Below are positions 1-8,243 of a stretch of DNA of 16,629 nucleotides, one piece after another. Both the position numbers and the translations under genes were made by a program. The DNA lies in contig NWUY0300036816.1 of the NCBI GenBank assembly GCA_004151065.3, positions 1 to 16,629 of the forward strand, given 5' to 3'. Every line of letters begins with the position of its first letter. Positions within the stretch are counted from its first letter, which is position 1. This stretch comes from Larix sibirica (taxonomy: Eukaryota > Streptophyta > Pinopsida > Pinales > Pinaceae). The notes below the pieces were generated by a model. That model was given only the letters and a program-made list of their open reading frames with translations, was not told the DNA's origin and did no database searches.

Positions 1-514
1 TATTTGTAACATCCTAGACCACATTTTCCTCCCCAACTTTATGAATTGCTTTCTGGAAAATTCAGAAAATATATTCTGATGTGTTCGTCTGATCCATTGC
101 ATCCACTGCCTTAAAAAATGATACAACTTGATGGAAATGAACCAACACATTATTTAATGGTCTATGACACGTCTGATCAACCATCACTTAAAATTGCGCA
201 ACTGTAAGTTTCTGAGACTCTTCGATAGAAGATAATATATCTCACTCTTTCCTTTGATCTCTTTAGAAGAGTGGTTCTCAAAACCTTGGATTTGGCAATA
301 GCATACCCATTGCCAAACTATCAACCTTTTTGAAGGGCATCTCCCATGATGTTTGAAACTTTATTCTTGTGATATTTTTAGCTTGGGCATGCAGATTTAT
401 AAGAGATATGATGTGACTATGGCGCTTGTTGATTTGAGCATCCAACAAGCACTTGATGAAAGTTGGAATCTGCATGTTTAGCATTGTTTCCCTGGTACTG
501 GTACATTTTATCAA
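1..514 (-). pseudogene. hAT-type (DUF659) transposase fragment, broken
   Basis: Read on the minus strand, this stretch resembles the DUF659 region of plant hAT transposases. The clearest part is at about 1-190: a segment reading HRPLNNVLVHFHQ, then SFFKAVDAMDQTNTSEYIF, then KAIHKVGEENVV. This follows the family pattern of a conserved SDGW(T/S)D motif, a 'inFLVY..G..FLKSvDASD' block and a 'vGxENVVq.vTDN' block. The SDG motif is present near 190-200 but is followed by stop codons and a frame change. Further stops interrupt the last blocks. The open stretch 278-514 (MLNMQIPTFIKCLLDAQ onward) is the upstream part of the same domain. The C-terminal half, with the hATC dimerisation region, would lie beyond base 1. 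It is certainly not functional. The family call rests on remembered motif spacing, not a search. Confidence 0.62.
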
Positions 515-540
515 TGGACTTGGAGATATGGCTTGTATTT

Positions 541-1157
541 ACACTTGAAGCATTCTAGGACATGGGTGTGTGATAAGTGAGGGTGTTAATTTGAAGTCTT
601 GATGTGCATTCTGTCGTAGCCACACATGACAATATACACCCATGCAAGTAGGCCACACTATTATGGTCTGTTATGAGAAGCCCAGTCCCTATGTTAATAG
701 TGTACCAAAACAAACATGAGTTCTGCAAATTCGTGACTGCTTTGAATAGTTATTTTGAGGAACCTAGCAATAATAACTTTGTGCATTTGGCATGATATCA
801 CAAAAATATATTAATGGAAATAAAAATGTTTCTGTCAGCTTCTTGACTTAGATGGGCCACATGCAAAGGAGTGGTACATACTACATAGTACAAAATATAG
901 ATTACTTATGGTGAAATAGTCTTGGATCAGTATAGCAATAGTTTGTTAAAATATTCTCCAATGTATGAGGTTAAGTGGAATGCTAGTTGCTACAATACAT
1001 TGAGATATGCAATTGCAAACATGCGATGAAGAAGAGACTTTTTGTTTGTTTGTCTATTTTATCGTATCTTTTAGTGAGTCCACATTCAATAATGCATAGG
1101 AGTTGTTATCTTAATTCAACTTCTAGTTTATTAAAAGAAAGTGTGCTGCAATCTTAG
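541..1157. other. stretch without a recognised gene (presumed intron or flank of the UAP exons)
   Basis: I see no coding exon, RNA gene or terminal repeat here. It is AT-rich and ends in the acceptor (ttag at 1154-1157) of the first UAP exon, so at least its right part is probably intron. The preceding UAP exon, which should encode the end of a 'GRFIMETP(Y/F)' type segment, was looked for and not found. The intron therefore probably extends leftward through the hAT fragment and out of the window. Confidence 0.4.
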
Positions 1158-1631
1158 GTTGCAAGGGCTCCAGATGGGAACGGAGGTGTTTATTCAGGTG
1201 TGCTTAGTGAAGAAAAATTCTATTGTTATTTATTGAGTTTAATTTTGATTTCTAGCATTCTAAGATCTAACACTTAGATGCATAACAGTACTTACTTATC
1301 TATATGTTGAACTGGTATGTTAGCACTGAAATTCTCAAAATGCTTGGAAGATATGGCGATGAAAGGGATCAAATACATTGATTGCTACGGAGTTGACAAT
1401 GCTTTGGTAAGATCCAAATGATGACAGCTGCAAATGTACATTATATAGCAGCATTCATGAAGGAAACTTGTTCTTATTTCTATATTTCATGAAATCAGGT
1501 CCGTGTCGCAGATCCAATGTTCCTAGGTTACTGTATTGATAAAGGTGTAGCTACTGCAGCCAAGGTTGTCCGGAAGGTATGTTTGTTAGAATGTTAGCTA
1601 AACTCCGTTCTTATGCTTATGTTTATGCTGG

Positions 1632-1667
<36 letters not shown>

Positions 1668-2024
1668 GACCATGCTTATATAATTTGTGTCTTGTTTCTT
1701 TCTCTGGACTGATCATGATGCTAATATTTTACGGACTGAATCATTACAATGTTTCTGAAATTTTTGATTAGAAATATATGATTAGGGCTCCATGATGTGC
1801 ACATTATTTATCCTTTTCAAAGCTGAATTTGTTGTTCATGTGCTATTTATTTTGCTAATTTATCTTGTTGTTCAATGCAGGCATATCCACAAGAGAAGGT
1901 TGGTGTGTTCGTCCAGCGGGGTAAAGGAGGATCTTTCAGAGTAATAGAATACAGTGAGATGGATTCTTCCATGGCATATGCTATAAACCAGGAGACTGGG
2001 CGTCTTCGATTCAATTGGAGTAAT
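1158..2024 (+). CDS. UAP1: UDP-N-acetylglucosamine pyrophosphorylase, four internal exons (partial gene)
   Basis: The enzyme joins UTP and N-acetylglucosamine-1-phosphate to give UDP-GlcNAc and pyrophosphate in the cytosol, the donor for N-glycans, GPI anchors and O-GlcNAc. Four exons with GT-AG borders join in one frame: 1158-1197 (ARAPDGNGGVYS), 1324-1406 (LEDMAMKGIKYIDCYGVDNA), 1499-1576 (VRVADPMFLGYCIDKG, AAKVVRK) and 1881-2024 (AYPQEKVGVFVQRGKGG, ending in NWSN). Together they give 115 codons without a stop or frameshift, about a quarter of the roughly 490-residue family protein. APDGNGGVY is the conserved loop that contacts the sugar nucleotide in this family. The N-terminal uridylyl-binding motif and the C-terminal third are absent: the exon expected to begin VCLHMF was not found after 2024. 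It could be a working gene with very long introns or a gene fragment. Intact splice sites and frame favour a recent or working copy. Confidence 0.9.
1636..1664. repeat. (TC)n microsatellite
   Basis: An uninterrupted TC dinucleotide run of 29 bases lies in the intron between UAP exons 1499-1576 and 1881-2024. It is a simple repeat likely to vary in length between individuals. No function is implied. Confidence 0.95.
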
Positions 2025-3199
2025 GTATGTTTTCAAAAGATATATGCACTGTTAATGCTGTAGTGTATCTGCAGAATTTTTGGCCCTGCTCTTAGAGGTT
2101 CAATGTGGGATTGTGTTCAATGATATATACATGCTTTGTTGGAGGTCAATATTATAGTTAATGGGGCTATTGTCCATATTTTTTGTGCTACAGTGCTCCA
2201 CAAACTGTGTTGGGGACATGTATGAGAACTTTTTTATGGGCCATAATGAGAATCATTTAGTGATGGAAGATGTTAGACAACTAAGACACTGGGATCAACC
2301 TTTGGGATTGATATAGCCCAAGGCACAAGTGCATCGCATTATCAGAGCACTTGAGTGATTTCCGAAGTCATGCTATCTACTCATTTGAAGTCAAATAGCG
2401 TATCCCACTCTCTTAACTGAGAGACTCATGGACAATAAGAGGGCAGAGCATTGCCTTGCCTTGGAGGCTTTATGGTCAACAATTAGAGGGTGCAGCATGG
2501 CCTTGTCTTGTAGGTTTCTTGATTGTATGCTGATGTCTTGAACCTAGGTTCTTTAAAGCACTTTTGGCCTATAATCTGTATAGAGCTTTACTTGAAGGAT
2601 CAGTTAATCATTGTAGCTTCTACCCTAAAGGACTTTGTGCTCATGGCACCTTCACAAGGGGTCATCTGTCAATGTATGTCTGATTTTATTTTATTTTTCT
2701 GTTTTTCTTACTAGAAGAGAGATTTTACTTAACCCTCAAAGGGGATAGAGAATAGGATTTCTGATTTCTTCTGCTAGAGTGTAATTTTTGCAGCCATTTT
2801 AAGCACACTCATGAGGGCTTACCACCTTAGGCTGTGGAACGTAGGTTACCCCTAAAACCAAGTGGCCAAAAACCTAAGTTATCAGGATATGTATCTGCCA
2901 AAATTTTGAAAAGCCATATGTTAACAATAACATTGTTAAGCACTTCTAAGTTCTAACTTCAGGCTACTAGCCATATGTTAACATGGTGAAACAGTTGCAG
3001 TGAATGCTAATTTTTTATCTTTACAATCCTTTCTGCTCTTAAACCTTTTCCATTTGTAGATTGTTTGCCTGTCACTTAGAAATGCTGCCTTTATAGAAAT
3101 ATATGAAGATCTGTTGTGGTTAAGGATTAGAAACAAACTCTTGGGAATTTGGATGGGCATGGTATTTCTTTGAGGTTACTTGGAAAGAGTATAATTCTA
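2025..3199. other. stretch without a recognised gene
   Basis: It starts with a good splice donor (gtatgt at 2025) and was searched for the next UAP exon without success. Short open frames at 2523-2714 (plus) and 2978-3160 (minus) have no family resemblance that I can see. Two loosely similar phrases near 2440-2480 and 2485-2520 (agggcagagcattgcc and agggtgcagcatggcc) hint at a decayed local repeat. The right edge at about 3199 is set by the LINE tail that follows. Confidence 0.4.
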
Positions 3200-3262
3200 G
3201 ATAGATAAGATAAGATAAGATAATTTTATTAATGTCCAACAAATGACCACAAAAGTAGGTCA
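3200..3262 (-). repeat. LINE 3' terminus with GATAA-repeat tail (copy A)
   Basis: On the plus strand a run of GATA/GATAA repeats (3200-3223) is followed by attttattaatgtccaac and ends at a TGACC...GGTCA inverted repeat (3244-3262). On the minus strand this is the 3' end of the LINE: a short stem followed by a tail of TTATC repeats instead of poly(A). About 50 bases here are identical to 11287-11336, the 3' end of the other LINE in the window. Tails of short tandem repeats are known for some non-LTR groups, including RTE-type elements. The clade here is not established. Confidence 0.75.
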
Positions 3263-3950
3263 ATGGGACTATATGAGGTACCTTGACGTTAATACAAAGT
3301 GGGAGTGCTAAGGCGGCTCCTATAAAAAGCAAGAAGCAGAACTCTAACCTAAAAAACAAACCAAAAGGAGCTAAGTCCACAGATGGAGAGCTGATCCAAA
3401 AGAGAGATGTACAAAGGGATCCAACCCAGAAGAGAAAGTGGATCTGAAATCTATGATACAAAAATGATGAGTACACCATGGAGCATTGGATGTATCTCTC
3501 CTACCATCTGGGGCCGACTAGAGAAATCTCAAAAGAGTGCACTAGCTAGAAAAACTAGAATAGGAGTTGTAATGGGTAGTACGACGCTACTTAGAGTAGG
3601 GAGCATGTTGTTGCCTCCTAGGTGGATTCATTCAGTTGATGGAATGGGGCCAAGACTGGCCATGTTGATGGTGTTGGGCAGAAGTGGAGGCCGTCCTCTG
3701 TGTTCTAACTGATATGCGGTCAAAAGAGTATTTTTGTCCATCTTTGTCTCGGTGCCCCTAGAGGAAGGAAGCACCAGAAAGAAGGAAGTGATACACTGAG
3801 TGGTGGTTGGTCTCGACTGAGAATGTCGCTAGAGGATGAAGGAGTGAATCTGGAGGGCCTCTTGCAGGTACAAGTCAAGGCATCTCTAATTAGGATACAT
3901 GAGGAAGCTAGTAAAAGTCTGAAGCTTTGTGGGAAGGTCTTGAAAGGGGC

Positions 3951-3958
3951 AATGGAAC
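3951..3958. repeat. left 8-bp target-site duplication of hAT element A (AATGGAAC)
   Basis: AATGGAAC immediately precedes the CAATG terminus of the element, and the same octamer follows it at 4753-4760. An 8-bp target duplication is the hallmark of the hAT superfamily. Removing the element and one copy of the octamer restores the LINE-A1 reading frame on the minus strand, which confirms the borders independently. Confidence 0.92.
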
Positions 3959-4752
3959 CAATGTTTTAAAACTCGGACTCAGACTCGGAATCGGCAATGA
4001 AACAGTAATGACTTGGCTGCTTTGAATTTAATGACTCAGTTACTAAAAAACACATAACATATTTTATTTTAAAGAGAAAAATTATTTCAAGTCCTCTCAG
4101 CTCAATCCTCACTCCTAAGTCCTCTCAACCAACTTCACACTCCATTGTTCAGTGAATTATTAGTTCAACAATCTTCAACTACAATCTGCAATAGCAACTT
4201 CAAACTTTCAAAGTTCACAGTCACACTCTAATGTGGGCTGACGACTAGGACTGGGCATTCAAACGTTCACTTCACTCAGCAGTCGCACTGTTCGCTGGCA
4301 CATGCCACAGTCTAGAATCCACTGATGGCTCGGGATGAGTCGCTGACCACTCGGATTGTTCGCTAAGCGCTTGAGAATTCCTACTGTCACAACCAAAATG
4401 ATGAATGATCACAATGGGGGCTAGAGAGGGGGGCGGGGCATCATTTTATAGGGGTATGGGGTTAGTGTTAGGTAAGATTTAGATATAAATTAAAAAAAAA
4501 AATTGTTTCCATTTTCCTGCTGACTTTGCAGACCCACAAACACGGCAGATCAGGTAACTCGCCCGAGTCAAGCAATCAATCGCCCAAGTCGATCGATCCG
4601 TCATCAACTCACCCGAGTCATTAAATAAATCGGTTGACTCAGTCATTAACTCGCCCCCCGTCCCGATTTAACTGTCGACTCAACTCATTCTAGGGTCGAC
4701 TTGGACAACCCAGCTGCGTCCAAGTACGAGTCGACCGAGTTTTAAAACATTG
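3959..4752. mobile_element. non-autonomous hAT-like DNA transposon (hAT-A), 794 bp
   Basis: The ends are perfect 18-bp inverted repeats: CAATGTTTTAAAACTCGG at the left and its complement CCGAGTTTTAAAACATTG at the right. They are flanked by the 8-bp duplication AATGGAAC. Subterminal regions are packed with ACTCGG/CCGAGT-like hexamers: several at 3972-3995, and many at 4555-4740 such as CCCGAGTCA, GTCGACTC and GAGTCGACC. hAT transposases are known to bind short subterminal repeats of this sort. There is no transposase frame inside, so movement would need an enzyme encoded elsewhere. An A11 run lies near 4492-4502. It is inserted in the C-terminal domain of LINE-A1, so it is younger than that LINE. 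The superfamily call rests on TSD length and structure; the TIR sequence itself is not diagnostic. Confidence 0.88.
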
Positions 4753-4760
4753 AATGGAAC
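4753..4760. repeat. right 8-bp target-site duplication of hAT element A (AATGGAAC)
   Basis: This is the same octamer as at 3951-3958. In the second copy of the region this right-hand octamer is kept (13076-13083), but the left-hand one is missing. That shows the second hAT copy did not arrive there by simple transposition. Confidence 0.92.
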
Positions 4761-6115
4761 CCGTGGATCTCATAGTAGAGGGGGCACTGAAAGATGAAGT
4801 GCTCCTCTATCTCAACTCTCAAAGGTGCCAAACCTAGTAGATCCTATCTAATCGTTCAATCCAGTGATCTATCTCTACCCTGAGACGATGGGAGCCCTCT
4901 CTAAATTGGCCTAAAGGAATACAAAGGGCGTGTGCCCAATTGCAGAGTGTGTACTAGGGTCTAACAATGAGACCGTGCCTCAGATCCATGAAGTGTGCAA
5001 GTAGAAGGCCATCTTTGGACGTAAGCCACCTAGAGGGTTGATCCAACTAGCATGCACATGCTGTCTATAAATGTCGCCTCTAGTGATTATGTTCATCTCC
5101 TACCTAGCAGGTAAGAGGCAACCAGGTGCACCCAAGGAATACCTAAATGGAGGAAGTCAATCCATTGCAACACCAACTAATGCCAGAAGATATACAACCC
5201 CTGCATAACAATACCTACTGTGGCTTGAAGGGATAACCGAGGTAATGGGCTCTTATAAAAAATAGACCAAATACAAGTGTCAATCTCACCCTTTCCCTAA
5301 GTCGGTAAAGCTCCAAAGTCAATGTAAGAGAGAGAGACAAGGTTGACCATAATCTCAAGTCGAAAAGGTCGGGCACCGAACTCTGTAGTAAAATGGACTA
5401 AGGTATTGATTGTTTGCATATGAAGATGCGACGGAGGAGGAGGATCTACACTCTCTATTGAGGCCCAATTACAATCCAATAAACAAGGCCCCAAACCTCT
5501 GAGCCATGGAGGATTGGGTTGGATGAGAGTGTCCATGAGAGACGTCTTGGATGAAATGTCCTAAAAATGGAGTTTGTTGCACTGTCTCTCGAGAAGGGAT
5601 AGGATTCGTATCCTTTGTTGATGCGGGGTTAAAGGGAATGCCGCAGATTAAAACAATGTCCTGTGAATTGTACCCCCAAATAGGTATAGGTGCTAGTGAT
5701 CTCAATCTCGTCCCCTCTAAAAATGAAATGAAAATCAGTAAGTAATCTCTTTGACCCATTGAAGATCATAACCTTGGTTTTACCCAAGTTGATCGTCAAC
5801 TGACAAAGATCACAAAAGAGGTCCAAGGTGTCTAGTTGTCTCTGCAACCCCTCTAGAGATGAGGCCAAGAAGACCACATTGTCGGCGAAGATCAAGGCAT
5901 GGTAGAGAAGGCACCCATCTTCGTCCTGAATGTGCTCCTAAAGAAAGGACTCTAGCTCATCGATGTAGATCCCAAATAAAGTGGGGGGTAGCAGACACCC
6001 CTACTTCACCCCAATGGTACTCCTGATAAAATATGAAATCTTGTGGGCAGTGCGAAGACGACCAAGAACCGACTCATAATCTCATAATGGTAGCTAGAAG
6101 GGTCTCGAAAATGAA

Positions 6116-6920
6116 TTTGTTTGATTGAGAATATAAAAGGTCCATTTCTATATGCAATAATAACTTTGATGTCATCCACAAAATATATAATAGCAATAAC
6201 AATGCCAAAGAGCATGCAACCATCATCCAAACTCATGAATTTCAAGATAAGATCCATTAACCCATTTGGGGGGTGGGGAGCGCCCTGCTCTGGATCCATT
6301 TGGGCCTAATCCCTTTGTCTCTCTGAGAATGAGTGGACTGGTGTATAGTTCTGCAACTCCAAACCGGTCTCGACAAAACCAATCGATCTCCCAGAGGGGG
6401 AAACTGAGGGAAGACTCGAGGTCTCACCACTCTAAGGTCGGAGGTACTCTGGGGCTCTACTCGCCACGTGTTGCTCCGATCCGACGGATCAATGTAATAC
6501 ACAAAAAGTGTAGGTGTGAAGGAGCACCCATGTTGTATGTCAGTTGTATGTCCTAAGGGAGTAAACATGTCCAACAACTCTCTCATATATTCACAACTGT
6601 ATTAACGATCTCTTCTAGAATGAGAAAGTCTTGAAGTCACTGGAATAATAAATCAATGGGAATCATGGTAAAGGCTTTGTGGAAGTCAATAAAGCATTTA
6701 TTAGGTTTTGTTTAATAAATGATAGCCGTGAGAGTCAAAATACAATCTCCTATATAATGATTATCTGTGAAACCACTTGACACTTCCACAGAGTTGATGT
6801 GATTCAACCAGATAAGTAGTTAGAGCATTCAGCACTGTGGCAAACCATTTTTCGGAAGTATGGCCAACAATAGCACTCCTGTAATTAATAGGACTGCGCT
6901 GTCCGTTAGACATGAAGATA
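6116..6920 (-). pseudogene. second non-LTR reverse transcriptase remnant (LINE-A2)
   Basis: Upstream of LINE-A1 on the same strand is another RT fragment with its own set of motifs, so this is not just the missing 5' part of A1. From 5' to 3': NYRSAIVGHTSEKWFATVLN (about 6830-6890), the start of the RT core; FIDFHKAF at 6670-6693 (motif A, Asp kept); QHGCSFTPTLF with YYID (about 6490-6535, motif B); then, after a 233-bp insertion, DLILKF and GIVIAIIYFVDDIKV with FVDD at 6171-6182 (motif C, both Asp kept). Stop codons and frame changes separate these blocks. It ends at about 6116, where LINE-A1 begins. The 5' border near 6920 is approximate. Confidence 0.78.
6255..6487. mobile_element. unidentified insertion of about 233 bp inside LINE-A2
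   Basis: The RT frame on the minus strand reads ...TLFVYYID, leaves the family pattern at 6487, and resumes with DLILKF at 6254. The intervening piece has no RT similarity, is clearly GC-richer than its surroundings, and carries a G-rich start on the plus strand (GGGGGGTGGGGAGCGCCC, 6267-6284). Short GATC/GGATC-type repeats lie at both borders, so a small target duplication is possible but not clear. I see no coding content. It could be a SINE, a solo LTR or a MITE fragment. It recurs at 14578-14810 as part of the large repeat. Confidence 0.45.
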
Positions 6921-7135
6921 CATGTACATAGACTATATTAACTTCTAACTCTAAAATATCAAAAGAATGATGGATAATACAGTGGTAAAATTGTAACAAA
7001 TAGCTGTAAATGCTGGTAACTCACAATATACAAATAGTTGAATAAATAGTAATTAGGTTTTACAAATAGATTTTCGAAACAGAGACAGATTATTAAAAAT
7101 TGACTGCACCAAAAATTCACCTCTATTTCTTTTAC

Positions 7136-7201
7136 CTCGGGCAAAGCCAAGTATTTTCAATCGTATGCTCTGGGTTGAATTCAACACAGACAGCATGATA
7201 C
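7136..7201 (-). CDS. PHD-finger protein, exon carrying the second half of the PHD (copy 1)
   Basis: The acceptor tgcag ends at 7202 and the donor gtaaaag begins at 7135. The exon starts with the last base of a Trp codon and reads YHAVCVEFNPEHTIENTWLC followed by PR. It supplies the His and Cys of the H-x2-C pair and the seventh ligand (WLC) of a C4HC3 PHD finger. The eighth Cys should be the first residue of the next exon, which I did not find. On the minus strand the exon is followed within about 220 bases by the LINE-A2 remnant, so the gene may be cut there or the next exon may lie far away. PHD fingers bind histone H3 tails; the protein would be nuclear. The sequence fits plant proteins that combine an N-terminal RING with this PHD, but no RING is visible here. 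Confidence 0.8.
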
Positions 7202-7424
7202 CTGCACATGAAATCCATACTCTTTAAAAGACTATTTAAAAATATTCAATCCCCAATTAACAAATTAATTCAAAGAATGCAATAAGCTGATTGATTTAAT
7301 CATAGACTATTAGACATGCAAAATGCCGAAAACTGCATACATTAGGTTGTGAATATTCATCGAACACAACCAAAAAGAACATTCTAAATTGATCAATAAA
7401 GGAAAACAAGAATTAGTTCTCGAC

Positions 7425-7537
7425 CAGATATCACATGAGTCACATGCAACAGAAGTATCAAGAGAAGAAGACTCCTCCTCTTCTGTAGTAACTCCAGACC
7501 GTATTCTGCAGCCATCCCCATCCAAACAGACAATTGC
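7425..7537 (-). CDS. PHD-finger protein, exon carrying the first half of the PHD (copy 1)
   Basis: The acceptor (ttgtag) ends at 7538. The exon encodes AIVCLDGDGCRIRSG, an acidic linker (TTEEEESSS), then LDTSVACDSCDI and two bases of a Trp codon. The donor is gtcgag at 7424, a weak but GT-type site. Joined to 7136-7201 across a 223-bp intron, the codon TG|G completes W and gives CDIWYHAVC, the expected C-x4-H-x2-C core. Cys at exon residues 4, 10, 32 and 35 are the first four ligands. The frame is open, and reading through into the intron gives the false longer frame 7310-7525. The upstream exon would be expected to hold a RING finger; none was found between 7540 and 9570. An identical copy lies at 15748-15860. 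Confidence 0.85.
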
Positions 7538-7649
7538 CTACAAATAAAAATACCGTATAAGAAATCTCAGAGGTATAAGCTAGAATTTCATGTAATTTTT
7601 GTTTATGTGGAAAGAAATTGTACAGACAATTTAATATCTTATGACAGCA

Positions 7650-8243
7650 AACCTGTGTTATTGGAACTGGTAAAACTGGCCAGTCAGACTGGATTACTGG
7701 AGGTTTCTAATCAAAACCGGCCTCCAAAACAGGAATTGACTGGTTTTGGTCTGAACTGATCTTGATTTGGTCTTGAACCAATCAGAAACGGTCAAAACCG
7801 GTTGGTTCAAAACAAAAAATGGTCAGAACAGGATGGTTTGACCGGTTTTGTACTGGTGCACCTCCTTCCCCAAAGGAACCAAAAATAAAATTAAAACACA
7901 AAAAACGAAAACCCTACAACTAACCTAAAATCTAATTTTGATCTATTAATGATTCCCCACTTCTATCATGAATGGACTTATCTTGGATAACTTGCAACCA
8001 TTTCCACCATAGAGACATTGGTGTTGGACTTTCAAGGGCATTGAGTCAAGATCTCGAGCATACCCATGCAGAGAATGTAGAGGATATAAATTCAGATGAT
8101 AATGTAATTTGATTTAATTGTAGATTATACTACAATTATTTTTGGATATGTGTCGCACTCGGTGACATATTGCCATATTCACCCTCACACTGCTATATAC
8201 ATGAGAAAACTTTGCATATTTGGTGTCTAATGGTTTGGATTTA
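7650..8243. repeat. CCGGTT-rich repeat, possibly a decayed DNA transposon
   Basis: Between about 7660 and 7860 there is a dense series of short motifs in both orientations: aaaccggcc, actggttttgg, aaaaccggttgg, gaccggtttt. A weaker set (ttggttttttggc, aattggttttggtc) lies at about 8310-8390, beyond the end of the duplicated region. Clusters of short, alternating subterminal motifs at both ends of an AT-rich core fit a non-autonomous DNA element of about 0.75 kb. I could not define terminal inverted repeats or a target duplication, so this stays tentative. Confidence 0.35.

Larger units (their letters stand above)
3200..6115 (-). mobile_element. non-LTR retrotransposon (LINE-A1), 5'-truncated, split by a hAT element
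   Basis: Minus-strand order, 5' to 3': a reverse transcriptase (RT) remnant beginning at the ETLLATIMRL segment near 6105, palm and thumb regions, the C-terminal domain, 3' untranslated sequence and the TTATC tail at 3200. Without the 794-bp hAT insert (3959-4752) it is about 2.1 kb. The 5' end is lost, as is usual for LINE copies, and it abuts a different RT remnant (LINE-A2) in the same orientation. Many stops and frame changes show it is dead. Bases 3200-3790 look like 3' untranslated sequence. The open frame on the opposite strand at 3407-3712 is incidental. The part from 3959 on is duplicated at 12282-14438. Confidence 0.85.
3790..6115 (-). pseudogene. LINE-A1 reverse transcriptase and C-terminal domain remnant
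   Basis: Recognisable segments on the minus strand: GIYIDELESF (about 5955-5990, the block after RT motif B); motif C as FADN at 5878-5889, where the second catalytic Asp of (Y/F)xDD is replaced by Asn; EGLQRQLDTLDLFCDLCQLT and NLGKTKVMIFNGSKR (5720-5860); TYTYLGVQFTG (about 5650-5685); MDTLIQP and DWASIE-like NWASIES (about 5450-5536); EFGARPFRLEI (about 5340-5380); LRPKMAFY (about 5010-5035); and EHFIFQCPLYYEIHGFH (about 4755-4810). The EHF...C half of the usual C-terminal Cys/His motif remains while the first two Cys are lost. After the hAT insert it resumes with CPFQDLPTK and RCLDLYLQE (3840-3950). Stops occur throughout. Confidence 0.85.
3959..8243. repeat. large direct repeat, copy 1
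   Basis: Positions 3977-8243 align with 12300-16566 at a constant offset of 8323 bases and without indels that I could see. Seven mismatches fall in the first 82 bases (3990, 4002, 4004, 4014, 4018, 4020, 4058). After that I found only one, at 8206 (A here, C at 16529). The left border lies inside the hAT element. On the right, copy 1 continues into cattggtgcatatg while copy 2 passes into an unrelated GGGAGC-rich sequence. The unit contains hAT-A, LINE-A1, LINE-A2, the two PHD exons and the CCGGTT-rich repeat. Confidence 0.95.

Noticed and set aside
1636-1664. Possible regulatory role for the TC run
   Set aside because: It is an ordinary microsatellite inside an intron; nothing ties it to transcription control.
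1875-2063. Open frame starting ATG at 1875
   Set aside because: The ATG lies in the intron, just before the acceptor. The coding part is the UAP exon 1881-2024, which has no start codon of its own.
3407-3712. Open frame of 101 codons on the plus strand
   Set aside because: It lies antisense to the 3' part of LINE-A1, has no family resemblance and no splice or start context of note.
6266-6556. Open frame of 96 codons on the plus strand, repeated at 14589-14879
   Set aside because: It crosses the border between the 233-bp insertion and LINE-A2 and is antisense to RT motif B. It appears twice only because the region is duplicated.
7310-7525. 71-codon minus-strand frame taken as a small protein (also 15633-15848)
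   Set aside because: The first part is the PHD exon 7425-7537; the rest is intron. The true continuation is the exon at 7136-7201, where the split Trp codon and the YHAVC motif fit.
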